DNA of 64,000 nt from Bemisia tabaci (GCF_918797505.1 NC_092800.1:25807577-25871576); one strand, 5' to 3'; positions 10,128 to 21,646 are shown, counted from the stretch's first letter. Program-made: numbers and translations. The notes: generated from the letters alone by a model not told the origin.

Positions 10128-12662
10128 TTACCAATAGAGGGGGCTAACATATAAACCTCCAAATGCACGGACACCTGTGTGAATGTGATAATCATGAATT
10201 TTTTCCTGTTCAAGAAATGAGTAAGATTGAACCAATTCAATTTTAAAGGAGAACAACTTCGTGTCAAATTCTGTTGTTTGGTAGTTCTGTAAGAAAAAAT
10301 AAACTTTCTGATCTTCTGTGATAAAAACCTTTTTAAAAACACCAAATAAAGGTAAACTGGTCACCTCATCAATGTCAAGATTCAAAATTACACCTTCTTG
10401 ATATTTGGTTCCATGGATCTCAATCCATGGACGAATGGCGGTGTTTTTGTGTTTCAAGACTTCTGGACAGGGGGTGGTGAGAAGAGTTGTGTCCAAATTT
10501 TCCCAAAAATTGGAGCTAGAAAAAGCATTGGGTCCCCACACCACACTACTTCTGACAAAATTATTATTGTAAAACTCGTGGCTAAGATGCAATTGGCTCT
10601 TCTTAGCGATAGTAAATGAGAGATTCTTTCGGGTTGCTACTGAAGTTGCTACACTTTTAAGGACCTTGTGTTTAGCATCATATCGCATCGACCATGTATG
10701 AATTAAAGGACCATACTCCCTAATTAGCCTTGGGTAGTGTACTAAGTTGTGAAATTTTATGGTCAGGTTTCTCCCTGTAAGATTCATGTAAAGTGAATGG
10801 TGTTCTTGAACATATCGAGTTAACAGATCGCAATGGTCCAGAGGTACAGAGGGTCTCATGATAATGTCAACAATTCTCCGAAGAGAAACAAACAGGTCCC
10901 ATGCAGGATCTTCTAGGATTGTCAAATCTCCAATAATAAGAGGTAAGTATTTGACTAATGACATGCATTCCGAGGATGAAATTTTCATTGTTTTTTTCTT
11001 GGCATAACTTTTTCCTAACGCGGGAGGTCTGCTTGAGTTATCGACACCAAAATCAAACCGATTTAATTTTGAATTATATTCAGCCAGAGAAAATTTCTTT
11101 TTTTTTATAAAATAGGTAATTAAAAAAAGAATGTCGAATTTGGCAATGCCTTCAAATACGTCGTGCATTATGTCGCAAGAGCAGTTCCTCAAAATATGAA
11201 AATTGATTACATCATTAAGTACGCACCTTTCTTTGACACCTGAATCTTTGGGATTTTTCTTTTCCACGTCCCTTTCGTACATCCATGGTTTTCTAAGAAG
11301 AGCTGGATTTTCGCTTGTCATACTTTCCCTATCCATTTTAGTGCAGTAGCATATTCTACAACAATAGTTGCTTTTTGAGAAGTTTTCTGTGAAGCCACCT
11401 AATCCATTTAGACTCAAGTTATCACCCAGTAACAAACCAAGTTGGAAAAAAACTCGAACTTTGTTGAAGGTATCACTCTCAACTGTTATACCTTCTTTTG
11501 CAAGAATGTTCAGCTCTTTGACAACATGTTTGAAAACCACTTTCTTTCCAAACCGTTTAAGGTTTAGGGAATTTGATAACATAAAAGGAAAAATTTTGTT
11601 AAGAGTTGACCTATTTTCTGGCCGCAAACATGGAAGTGATAAATAAGTGCCTTCAATTTTGTTTAACCCAGCATGCCCTCCCAGTGGGTTTCCACACTCG
11701 AAAGCATCATTAAAAATAAAAAGTGGTAAAACTACCCCATCTTGCCTTTTTGGAACTCTACGCCAACAATTTCCTTGCATAAAGTTTGTAATAACTAAAT
11801 CTTCTTTTTCCAATTCTTCGGTGTAGTCCTGTATATCTTTAAGAACATTTTTTTGGCTGATGAATTTTTTTAAAACCTTTCGAATGGGTACTATTGTACT
11901 AGTAACTTTAACTGGGACAATGTGAATTCCTGATTTCAGTTTGCGTCTTTTAAATATGCGACCATGAACAATATTTGTAGGGGCAATGTAAGTCCCTCCT
12001 TCTTTGAATGCCTTCATTTGCTTATAATGAGTTCTGAATTTGTCAAAACTATTCTCAACAATGGAGAATACATTATTTATGGCTGTAAGATTGTGTTCCA
12101 CGCCTTCATCGCTTGAATTTGAGCAAGCACTAATTAATTTATTTTGATATACATTGGTGAGTACCTGAACTAAAGTTATCACATTATTTGTCACAAGCTG
12201 TATATATGACGACGGTATAGCCGGAAAGCTATTAAGAAGACTACAGAAGCACAAAATACTGTCTTCAACTATTTGCTGGATTTTTTCATCTGTCATGATA
12301 GAACAGCTGCTGTCATCATTATTAATGATAACATTGGGATTTTCCAAAAATTTGGTAGAGCTTGTGCTAGGAATATGAAACCCATTGGGTGGCATTGATT
12401 GTTCAGTTTCAATAATGTTGTCGTCCGGAAATTCATCAAGTAGAATGGGATCTACACTAAGATCACATTCTAGGGGTATTTCTGGATGAGACTTCAGAAA
12501 GTGCTTCTTAAAACTGTTTCTGTTTGTGAACATGCGATTGCAGGAAGGTTGACTACATGTGACACAGCTTTTAGCATCCAGACTATGATCTGTCTTAAAG
12601 TGCTGAATAAGTTCAGAATAAAAGAGAAAAGAGAGGTCCTTACAAAGAAAGCAAAAAGCCAT
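10128..12662 (-). CDS. DDE transposase-like protein with N-terminal C2H2 fingers, 844 aa, intact
   Basis: A single open frame of 844 codons. Residues 4-26 (C4, C7, H21, H26) and 36-59 (C36, C41, H54, H59) form two C2H2-type zinc fingers. The middle and C-terminal parts have the layout of a large eukaryotic DDE transposase family found widely in animals, often left uncharacterised. Recognisable blocks are LPLFIFNDAFECGNPLGGH (acidic residue D319), LLLGDNLSLNG (D414), a cysteine cluster CCRICYC near 435-440, DIMHDVFEG (H500, E504) and KFHNLVHYPRLI near 637. D319, D414 and E504 are my candidates for the metal-binding triad; this is inferred from spacing and conservation memory, not tested. The style is closest to CMC (CACTA/EnSpm-like) transposases. 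The start is chosen because the fingers begin at once and lie in frame. It lies 187 bp after the stop of the companion gene on the same strand, inside and antisense to Foxj1. It could be an active transposase or a domesticated gene. Confidence 0.75.
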   Translation of the reverse strand: MAFCFLCKDLSFLFYSELIQHFKTDHSLDAKSCVTCSQPSCNRMFTNRNSFKKHFLKSHPEIPLECDLSVDPILLDEFPDDNIIETEQSMPPNGFHIPSTSSTKFLENPNVIINNDDSSCSIMTDEKIQQIVEDSILCFCSLLNSFPAIPSSYIQLVTNNVITLVQVLTNVYQNKLISACSNSSDEGVEHNLTAINNVFSIVENSFDKFRTHYKQMKAFKEGGTYIAPTNIVHGRIFKRRKLKSGIHIVPVKVTSTIVPIRKVLKKFISQKNVLKDIQDYTEELEKEDLVITNFMQGNCWRRVPKRQDGVVLPLFIFNDAFECGNPLGGHAGLNKIEGTYLSLPCLRPENRSTLNKIFPFMLSNSLNLKRFGKKVVFKHVVKELNILAKEGITVESDTFNKVRVFFQLGLLLGDNLSLNGLGGFTENFSKSNYCCRICYCTKMDRESMTSENPALLRKPWMYERDVEKKNPKDSGVKERCVLNDVINFHILRNCSCDIMHDVFEGIAKFDILFLITYFIKKKKFSLAEYNSKLNRFDFGVDNSSRPPALGKSYAKKKTMKISSSECMSLVKYLPLIIGDLTILEDPAWDLFVSLRRIVDIIMRPSVPLDHCDLLTRYVQEHHSLYMNLTGRNLTIKFHNLVHYPRLIREYGPLIHTWSMRYDAKHKVLKSVATSVATRKNLSFTIAKKSQLHLSHEFYNNNFVRSSVVWGPNAFSSSNFWENLDTTLLTTPCPEVLKHKNTAIRPWIEIHGTKYQEGVILNLDIDEVTSLPLFGVFKKVFITEDQKVYFFLQNYQTTEFDTKLFSFKIELVQSYSFLEQEKIHDYHIHTGVRAFGGLYVSPLYW

Positions 12663-12848
12663 TTTAGGCTAAAAATAAACAAGAATATTGAAAATGCAAA
12701 TAGAAAAAAGTACTTTAAATAGGAGAACTTTCAAAACTTGAAGGGATATGAAGCCATATTAACTCCTTTCCTACCTAAATAAAAACCTTAGCAAACAAAC
12801 ATTTTTTGAAAGAATAAGTTATTTGAGACCAAAAATTTTATACAACAA

Positions 12849-13303
12849 TCAATAAAGATGTAGGTCTCCGGCAAGGGTTCCGATGCATCTGTATCGAGTG
12901 TCACAATCAGATTCTAATTCCCAAATAAATTTACGGAGGAACAGCCACGGAAGGGCGCAGTCTACCGGATAACCTGTGTCCAGGATTGTAAAAATTTTAA
13001 AACATACATCAATGAGTTTAAGCGCAGAACTGCAACGGTACGTTATATCTTTGAAAAAGATGTTGTATTCGCAATCAGGAATAGATCCGATGATTACTGC
13101 CGAAGGCTGCGCAGGGAGTTCCTTCCTTCGCAGTAAGTCATCTCTCAACTTAATTTTTATTTTGGCTTCTTCAGCAGATTTGGCATATAATAAGAACCGA
13201 TTTTTGTTTTCTACAAGGGTGGGTTTCAAGCCTTTTTTAAGTGCAACTGAAGGTAGGAGGAGTGGCAGTAAGAACAAGGCAGTAATCTCCAACGATTTTT
13301 CAT
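12849..13303 (-). CDS. Transposase-companion protein, last coding exon
   Basis: Starts after a minus-strand acceptor (CCTTTGTGCAG) with two bases that complete a codon left in phase 1 by the preceding exon. It then runs 151 codons to a stop at 12849. It encodes ALFLLPLLLPSVALKKGLK, a basic middle, then SALKLIDVCFKIFTILDTGYP and LPWLFLRKFIWELE. I associate a block of this type (xSAxKxIDxxFKxF...YPxxCxxxWxFxxxFxxxI) with uncharacterised insect and fish proteins encoded near DDE transposases; this is from memory. It is the C-terminal domain (about residues 471-621) of the protein starting at 21059. Confidence 0.7.
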
Positions 13304-15155
13304 CTGCACAAAGGAACAAGGATAAGACTTACTTAGATTTAATTAAAATGCATGCTTGAAAATATCGGACTTTCAAAGGTGGAGTAACCAGCACATTCCG
13401 AGGCCAGTCCATGTTAACTCAACGATGATTTGAACATTGACATCTCAGAGCCTGTTCAAACTCTTGTGTGCTTTAACCTCCCAATTAAAAAAAAAAATGA
13501 TTCCCCGAAATTCAGGTCATTTGGTGTCCGTTGATTATTTACGGAATTTCAAAATTGGCAAAATATAATTGAATTTTTTGGGACCAATAAAATTAATAAA
13601 TCTGACAAACTTGAACTAGGTCTTGTTGTTTTGAAGCTTAAAACTGCCTTTTTTCAAGACGAAAAAAAAAAATTGAAATTTTTTGAGGAAATTTTCAAAT
13701 CGATATTAAGGCCCGTTTTTAAAATTTCTGTTTCTTTTTGTGAGTGACCATCACAGCCTTTAAGCAATTTCCAAAGTTTCATCATGCCATGCCAAGCGGC
13801 CAAGTTACAGCGATAAGCCTATCGTAACCCACTTGTGCATCAAAATCCCACTTGGCAAATGGCATCATATGCCTACATACATGAGCCCTGAGTGGAAGCA
13901 ACGTTCGGCTTCAAAAGTTCAAGTATATCCGATTAACCGTTGAGAAGTTACAGCCGTATAAAGTTGTATTGGTCACAAAAAAAATTCAATTTTTTTGCCA
14001 ATTTTGACATTCTACAAAATATTAACGAAGCTACCAGATGACCTAAAATTTGGAGAGTAATTCTTTTTTAATAGGTAGGTACTTTCAGCATACAAAGTTC
14101 AGTCTGGTAGGTCAGGCTTCAAAACCTGCTTGAATTGACACAGACTGACCTTACATTTGCGAATTATACTCTCAAATTCAGGCTTTTGCCACAGATGAAT
14201 TGAGTTACACAGAAAGGAGTCAACTCAAACTGGATTCATTTCTGGAAAAAAGAGTTTCACTTCGAAAGACCCAATCACAAATTCAGCTTTCCATTCAATA
14301 TTATTCGGACTAATTCCTGCGTGAACCAATAACATAATTGAGTAAAATATTGAATAAAAAAAGAGACCAATTTAACAGCACGCAGTACCATAATCGCGAA
14401 TAAAGCAGAGTGTGCTTCATGTTTATAAAAGAAATGCGACAAATTGCAATCAATCTAAGGCCACATGGCAATTTCCACTGTGTGAGAAGCAAAGAAGATT
14501 TGAGCTTCAGCATGGCAACATTTACAGCATGACAGCAAAGCACGAAACTGCAGGTAAAGGAATTTTTAAGCTCCAAGAGTAGGGGGGGGGGGGGGGCTGG
14601 CTAAAAACCTCAATTTTTTTTTTTTTCAAATTACATGACATGAATCATACAGACCTGCCACCTCCAATTGGGCTGACCTGTATTTCAACAGACCCTTTGG
14701 ACCAATCCACTGACCCATGAGCGACGGAAAAATGCCTAAAAATTGCGTTTTTAGGCACTGTCTTCATTCTGCGATAGGTTGCTCTACTCAAGCTGCCCGT
14801 AGTACCACTTGAGCACGCTAATGCCTTACCCCTATTCAGTGCTCGATTGTACACGCTGACTACTCTTAATAAAAAGGCCTGGAGTACGCACCTGACAATG
14901 ATCCTCTTATTTCAAACACTCAGCATGATAATTATCACCTCACTTAATATGCCTCATCCATATTTCCAAGGATATAGAGTGACTCCACTCCTTCTCGACC
15001 TACGTTGTTTATCCCTGCCTTCCATGCAAATTGACTTTAAATAGTACTTAATTTAAAAATAACTTTTCTGACTCATGCGTTCTCTGATTTGGCCGTACTG
15101 TTACAACATAATAGAACTTGGCTAAGGCCCTTTTTCTGGAGTATAAATTCACATA
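13304..15155. other. Companion-gene intron, unassigned part
   Basis: AT-rich sequence with a G14-type homopolymer near 14583 and poly-T nearby. Short open frames here show no recognisable protein. Confidence 0.4.
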
Positions 15156-16366
15156 CAGGGTGTACCAAAAGTCCGTCCCACCCCTGCTAACTTTTGAACG
15201 AATTGAGCTAGGGTAATGAAACTTTGGGAATGTTCCTATCTCAAAGGGGACCATCTTTTGGGGGGAGGGGGTCAAAATTTTGGTCCCCCCTCGGGGGGGG
15301 GGGGGGCGCGGGGGCCCCTAACTTTTTTTTCCAAATGGCAACCCCTATCTTGTGATACCTCATTCGAAAGAGCATAAAAAACTAAGAATTTGGGCGCAAA
15401 CCGCAGATCAATATCTTAATTTTTGACCGAGTTATGATAGGTCAAAGGTCAAATTTGACCTATTTTCAAAAAATCATAACTCCGGTCCAAATTATCATAA
15501 AGAAAAAAATAAAACGGGAAAATTTACCAAATTGTGTCCGCTTTTAAGTAAAAATTGCAGAAATCACTTCGATTTAATTTTAAGGGGGGGCTTGGACCCC
15601 CAAATACGTCAATTCAAAGGTCATTCAATTTTCCCGCGAAATAAGCCAATTTCCCCTAGATTTGCCTCCACATTATCTCAGTAAGGTCAAAATCAGTTCA
15701 ACATTACGTCGGCAAGTCCCCAATTTTCGGGAAAAGTTAAAAAAAAACGAAATTGATGGTGATTAAATTTGACCGTCTAAATTTCTTTTTTTTTTAACTT
15801 TCCCCGAAATTTCGGGACTTGCCAACGTAATGTTGAACTGATTTTGACCTTACTGAGATAATGTGGAGGCAAATCTAGGGGAAATTGGCTTATTTCGCGG
15901 GAAAATTGAATGACCTTTGAATTGACGTATTTGGGGGTCCGAGCCCCCCCTTAAAATTAAATCGAAGTGATTTCTGCAATTTTTACTTAAAAGCGGACAC
16001 AATTTGGTAAATTTTCCCGTTTTATTTTTTCTTTATGATAATTTGAACCGGAGTTATGATTTTTTGAAAATAGGTCAAATTTGACCTTTGACCTATCATA
16101 ACTCGGTCAAAAATTAAGATATTGATCTGCGGTTTGCGCCAAAATTCTTAGTTTTTTATACTTTTTCAAATGAGGTATCACAAGATAGGGGTTGCCATTT
16201 GAAAAAAAAAGTTGGGGGCCCCCCGCGCCTCCCCTGAGGGGGAACCAAAATTTTGACCCCCCAAAAGATGGTTCCCTTTGAGATAGGAACATTCCCAAAG
16301 TTTCATTACTCTAGCTCAATTCATTCAAAAGTTAGCAGGGGTGGGACGGACTTATGGTACACCCTG
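15156..16366. mobile_element. Near-perfect 1.2-kb palindromic foldback element, TA target
   Basis: Starts CAGGGTGTACCAAAAGTCC and ends with its inverse, with TA directly outside both ends. Each arm is about 590 bp and the arms match almost base for base, including GGTCAAAATCAGTTCAACAT and a G-rich tract. The centre lies near 15761 with a spacer of only a few tens of bases. It has no coding capacity. Transcription across it would give a very long perfect hairpin RNA. It sits inside the last intron of the companion gene and, antisense, inside Foxj1 intron 2. Confidence 0.9.
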
Positions 16367-16539
16367 TATAGTAGTCCTATTAAAGGAAGCCTATGAGGTC
16401 AAAAGACCTCTGTAAAATATTGCAAAACAATTTTGTTCATTATTTCGTCGCCTTGCCGCCATCAATGATAATTACAAAACCTTAGGAAAGGAAAATCTAC
16501 TAAAACTAAAAACTGCAAAGGATTAATCAAGAATCTTAC

Positions 16540-16705
16540 CAGTGACAGTTAAATCAATGTCCAAGGAGTTCAAGATTTTAGAAAAATCTACATCCCGTTT
16601 TGCTTTGGCTTCGGCATACTCAATTATTGAGAATTTGATCCTCTTCCACTTCAGGAACAGAATGCTTCCCTTGTTAGGATACAATAATTCAAAGTCTACA
16701 TCAAA
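16540..16705 (-). CDS. Transposase-companion protein, third coding exon
   Basis: Flanked by a minus-strand acceptor (CCATTTTTAG) and a GTAAGA donor. The frame enters in phase 0 and leaves in phase 1 (166 bp), exactly as the neighbouring exons require. It encodes FDVDFELLYPNKGSILFLKW, then a lysine-rich stretch and LNSLDIDLTVT. It is too short to have been called alone; the phase match with both neighbours is the main evidence. Confidence 0.7.
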
Positions 16706-18462
16706 CTAAAAATGGAAAAAAATAGAAGGATTATTTTTTTTTGCGATTTTAAGGTGGCGTATTTGAGTTACTTTTTAATGTCGTTGGTTGAGGTCTGATC
16801 CATTTAGTTTTACAACACTTGTTTAACACAGTTCCAACAGCTCTAGAGTAAGCCCAAATCTCGGACTGATTTTCCCTATTTCTCAGAGTTTGGAGGCGGA
16901 GGCGGAGAATCAGGAGGCTGCGTTGATGACGGGTAAAATTGAGGCACTGGATGCGAAAAGGGCACTTCTCAGTTGCAGCGTTTCAGAGACTCCCCTAATA
17001 TTTCATTTATTGTAAGGAAAGTGAATGCATCCATTTCACTAAAAATTTTACTGAATATTCCTTATGATTTCTACAATTTTCCATGGGATGAATTCTGGGA
17101 AAATCACCCATTAAAGTCGTCTCCAAGGGATTAATCAGCAACAGCACATCTGAAGCACATCTGAAGTTGCTTTCCTGATTGCTCGTAAGTAGTGCTGCTC
17201 TGAACAGCAAAACTACATATATGAGGGATACATTTATCCTACATACTTTCAAAATCAAAAGCGTAATTGTTTCCCATAAGAATAGCTTTAAAAAGTTAGT
17301 AACCCGAATCTTCAGACTTCTATTAATATTCTTTCATCTTCAATAAATGATTGAACCTCAAAATTTGGTCACATTTTAACAGCAAAAGGGAGAAACCTCG
17401 TACTTTCATTCCAGTGCTTCAACTCTGCTCCTATTTTATTTTTTCAAAGCAGAACTAGCCAACTTCATAGTTTGAAATATATAAAGAATATTCTGCCATT
17501 AGCAAAGAAAAATCAAATTATTTTGGACGAAATTACTTAGAATAGCTTTCCAAAGAATAAATAAAGTGTAATATGAAGTCTGCAACTTCTTAAACAAAGA
17601 TACGTGGTTCCGCAATTTAGCCATCGATATTCTAATTAAGAGTTTTGAACACTTGCCTTGGAGCAACACTCAAGACTCAAGCTGAAACTCTCAGTTTCCT
17701 TAATGTCATTTTGTACCTATAAGACATGTCTTTAGCTCCAAGCATGTGCCTTTTTAAAAATCTGTATTTTAGTGAGATGCCTTTAATCTGATATTCACCC
17801 GGAGAACACAGAGATACATCTAGAGTTACACTGCCCTGAATATTGGTGAAACTGGTCATGGTGGCTATATCTTTCAGTTAAATTGCTCTGAGGGAAGAGG
17901 GAAAAAAATCCAAGGGCAATTTTTTTTTCTATTACGTCCCCTAGTGCAAGTACCCATGCAGTTAAATTTATAAGTTTTATATTCCATCTCACCCTCCTTA
18001 AATTTAAGCCTTAATTAATCAGTACTAACAAACAGCCTCTGCATATGTGGGCGGTTTAGACGCATTTTCGGTTTCAACCTTTTACTTGCAAACTGAGTTC
18101 TATTCATTTATAGTTCAAGAAGGGGTTTATGAGGACAAAGGGGAATTTTCAAAGCTTTGTTGCCAATTTTTTTATTTCTTAAAGATCAAACAAAGGGTAT
18201 TTTCGAGATTTTAGATAGATAGCGCAACTTTGGATCAATATTTATGAGGAAATCAAATTTTTAAGGCAATGGTGCACATTTCCTTAGTTGATAAAATAAA
18301 ATGTGTACATTACAGCGTTACGTCTTTTTCTTTTCATTCTTCTTTTTTTTTGGAACATTCTCAATAATTTAGTATTACATGGTAATATTTAGCCTTCCTG
18401 TTAAGAAGATAGCCCATGAAGATGCGTCGTATGCCGATAATCTCTAAAATAACCTCATTTCA

Positions 18463-18518
<56 letters not shown>

Positions 18519-19099
18519 CCAACACACCATTTCACTTTAACTTCAAGCAGACCCATCTTGTACTGTAAAATATTTATCAATCTGCAGGTGAAAAGTTAAA
18601 CAGCCCTGAATGTATTTTTTTCCAGCACTGCGTTCAAATTTGTCTTCAATTAATCATTAAAAGAACTTGGAAAATTTACAATATTGCTTTGGAAAGTCAA
18701 TGTTGGCCTGGAGTAACGATTTTGTACTATCTCATGATAGCATTCAGCCTACACGTTAATGAACAAGTGTGTTTAATTAAAATTCACCAGGATATGAACT
18801 GAGAATTTCAGTATTTTATAAAATAACAAAATAAGAATTTGGTAATTCTGTACAGCCTAAGGAATGTGCTGCCTTTGGAAGCAGGATGAACCTTTGCCTA
18901 CGGAAATTTGCTATAATTTACCATAAACTTTCATTTCATAGCCATATCTCATTGACCTACCTACTCGAGTATCCAAAAAAAGGAGAAAACTTGCCGAGGC
19001 TCTTAGACTCAAGTTGGAGGCTCAAATTAGACCAACTGAGATTTAATGCAGTCATTATTGAAAAAGTGCTCACAGAATTTTTTGATGGATTATACTTAC
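16706..19099. repeat. Companion-gene intron with a 48-A run
   Basis: Intron between companion exons 2 and 3. Contains an uninterrupted run of 48 A at 18468-18515 and the MITE relic at 17440-17640. No other feature recognised. The A run may be the tail of a short retrotransposon or a simple repeat. Confidence 0.5.
17440..17640. mobile_element. Relic of ATATCGATGG MITE family
   Basis: Contains GAACTAGCCAACTT, GAATATTCTGCC and AGAAAAATCAA in the order found at 54060-54265. It ends GCCATCGATATT, the inverse of the family end at 2422. Confidence 0.4.
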
Positions 19100-19296
19100 A
19101 TAAATAAATCCTGTAGTTTTGGCGAAAGCCGCGTACGTTGTGATGTATTCATCTGCCGTTTGGTTGTTCCTCCGAAACTCTCGGAGCCTAGCTTTATTGC
19201 TTGTGACAACACACTTCACTATCTCATCGTGGGGTTCAGCATTATTTTTTAGGTATTCTATAGCAATCAATACTTCTGGCGATTCTGGCCCGTCAT
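19100..19296 (-). CDS. Transposase-companion protein, second coding exon
   Basis: Follows the minus-strand acceptor TTTTTTTTTTCTAATAG and ends before GTAAGT. It begins with two bases completing an aspartate codon split by the intron and ends in phase 0 (197 bp). It encodes SPEVLIAIEYLKNNAEPHDE, then a helix-rich basic stretch ending TTGFIY. The 0.7-kb intron upstream starts at GTACGT (20011). Confidence 0.72.
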
Positions 19297-20011
19297 CTAT
19301 TAGAAAAAAAAAATAGAAAAAATTTGAAAACACATTCAGAGTAGGTAGCTAAAAATATTCAGCCTTAAAAAACCAGTTCTTTTCTTGATAACTTTCAGTG
19401 CCAGCAACGGCGTCAGTCTGTCTTCCGTACCTCTTTCCCATCCCTCAGAAGAGGTTTTTACATTAAAAATTGTAACCAAATTTGAAGATACTTCGATGGT
19501 TTTCCATGACTATAATTTTAGGAAAAATGACATAGGATGAAAGGCGTGGAATCACTTTATGCCAATGCTCAGCTCAGGCTGAGCCCTGAATTTATAAGTC
19601 TATAGTACCATGCGCATGTCTGGAAGTGCGTACCTCCAACTGCCATGTTGTAAATTTATGCGCAAATTTATTTTTTAAAAATGTGAACTGAAATTTTGTG
19701 AATGATCTTCACTCATTCAAACTTATTCGCAGAAAATACTGAGGAGATATTTTAGCTGGTTTTCTCTTAAAAAAATTGAGGGCAGATGGAAATTTTTAAA
19801 CATTGCAATGCAGATACCCATTTTTCGACTTCAGCCCTTGAATGCACTACAGATGGGCGGCAAACTGATAATTTTCAAGAATGGACAAAATTCGAAAATT
19901 GAAAACAAAGCAAGGATCTGGGACAAAATTATCAAGGATTTAAGAACTAAAGTCACTTTTCTGGAGAAGAAAAAAGGAATATAGATGAAAAGAAAATTTT
20001 TAGAGACGTAC

Positions 20012-21059
20012 CAACTTCTTCTTCAGAATCAACTCGGACTCTTTTCCGTCCAATGATCAGCCCAGATTTTTTGAATTTTTTTTTCATGTAGTTATACTTA
20101 TCAAACAGCATACCTCTGGCAGCAATTTTGTTTCCCTTACTATCTTTTTTGAAGGGAATATAGAAAGTAGTTTCCCTTTCTGTAGGGAAACATTGGCAAA
20201 TGGCTGCGGACAGATCCATAAACCGCTCTGTTGATATTGATTTGGATGGATCTTCTTCTAGCTCATCGGATATGACGATATCCACTAAAGATTTTCTCGC
20301 TTCTCTGTCTAGGCAATTATCGTTCTTAAATTTAGATAAAATAAATCTGCCATCTCTGCTGCCTTTAAGTTGCTCTTCTATCCACAATCCAGTCAATTTG
20401 CTTTGATGATTGCCATATATAACAAGCCTGGGATCAGAGATTTTGGGCTGCTCGGTGAAAGTAGAAGTTTCAGGTGTTGGATTAGTCGGATTTGAGGAGG
20501 GGTGGACTTCAGAATTAGAGTTATTCAAGATTGAATCGGAACGGAGAGTATTCGTGGAGTCATCAGTGGGAGAAGCATTGTTAACAATAGGTGTTGAGGT
20601 CGCAACAGGATTCGGAGGTGGACCATTAGTGATTGGAGTAGCAGGCTCTTTAGGAATTTCAGAGGATTGATTTGCAATACTAGCATCAAGTCGAGTATCG
20701 TCAACCAAGTGAGGAACATTGGTCTTGGATGGAGTACACTGAGTAAGGTGGGGTGTACTGGAGGATGAATTGGGAGCCTTTAAATCAAGAGTGCTCACTT
20801 GTGAATTTGCAGTAGGATGATTGAATAATGTTACATCAGCTGAAGAATTTCCATTTTCCTTAACTTCGGAATATTCCTTTTGAGACGTTAATTCAACATT
20901 TGGGCGCAGAATTTTCGCTAAATTGTCATCGAGCTCATCAATATTGACTGTAGGTTGCGATTTACAGAAACCAGTCGAAAAAGAACCGTTACTTGAACCT
21001 CTTCTTGCACATTTAACTTTCTCTGATGATGATATTGTAAATTGCCTTGGTGCCAACAT
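20012..21059 (-). CDS. Transposase-companion protein (621 aa over four exons), first coding exon
   Basis: The first recognised coding exon of a spliced minus-strand gene: 21059-20012, 19296-19100, 16705-16540, 13303-12849. Coding lengths 1048 + 197 + 166 + 455 sum to 1866 bp, 622 codons with the stop, and every junction is a GT-AG pair with matching phase. The ATG at 21059 lies 18 bp inside an exon that begins after TTTGCAG at 21078, so a 5' UTR exon exists upstream. Residues about 30-235 are rich in S, T, P and N (probably disordered). From about 240 comes a folded segment with LTGLWIEEQL, ARKSLVDIVI, MDLSAAICQCFPTERETTFY and a basic RGMLFDKYNYMKKKFKK. I recall such segments from animal proteins of unknown function associated with transposases. 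It may be the DNA-binding partner of the downstream transposase, analogous to TnpA of plant CACTA elements. That role is inference. Confidence 0.72.
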
Positions 21060-21173
21060 TTTAGATCTTTTACCAAGCTGCAAACGAAAAAAAATACAGC
21101 GGTTGGTAATTGTTGAAATGACTAATACAGAACGCAACTTTTGTTAACCTCACTTTCAATACTCAGGAAGGTA

Positions 21174-21322
21174 GAGTTCACGCCAAATAAGTTTACGCAC
21201 TTTTAGACTGTGACAGAAGATCGTCTGACATCAATTTTTACTTGTTAAGAGATTGGAAGAAGCCAGTTGGCCGATATTTTGCCCCAGTTTAAAAGGTCGT
21301 AAACTTAGTTGGCGTGGACTCT
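21174..21322. mobile_element. Hairpin MITE, 149 bp
   Basis: Inverted ends AGAGTTCACGCCAAATAAG and, on the other strand, AGAGTCCACGCCAACTAAG, continuing as TTTACG. Located about 100 bp upstream of the companion gene's first recognised exon. Confidence 0.7.
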
Positions 21323-21373
21323 AGGTGGGTGATAACTCTACAGTTAATTTATAAAAGGAGCTCAGCCCCTTAT

Positions 21374-21646
21374 CAGTGGGCTACTTATTGAAATTTTGTG
21401 TTTGTCTGGCGGACATAGGTTAAACAGCAGATCATGATTGGTCGGCTAGCTTTGTCTTATCCCTGCTTTGTCGTAGGTGCAATGGACGACTTACCGTCAG
21501 GAACTAAAGAGGTACCTTTAGCTTGTCGTGAATTCCACCTCACAAAGGCACGAAAAAGCAGCAAAAAGACATTGCCAATCAATCATGATCTGCTGTTTAA
21601 CCTATGTCCGCCCGACAAACACAAAATTTCAATAATCGGCCCACTG
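21374..21646. mobile_element. Foldback MITE, CAGTGGGC ends, 273 bp
   Basis: Arms of about 70 bp: CAGTGGGCTACTTATTGAAA at left, and CAGTGGGCCGATTATTGAAA on the other strand at right. They share TTTTGTGTTTGTC, GGCGGACATAGG and TTAAACAGCAGATCATGATTG. The ends resemble those of the larger element at 37059-38059. Confidence 0.8.
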
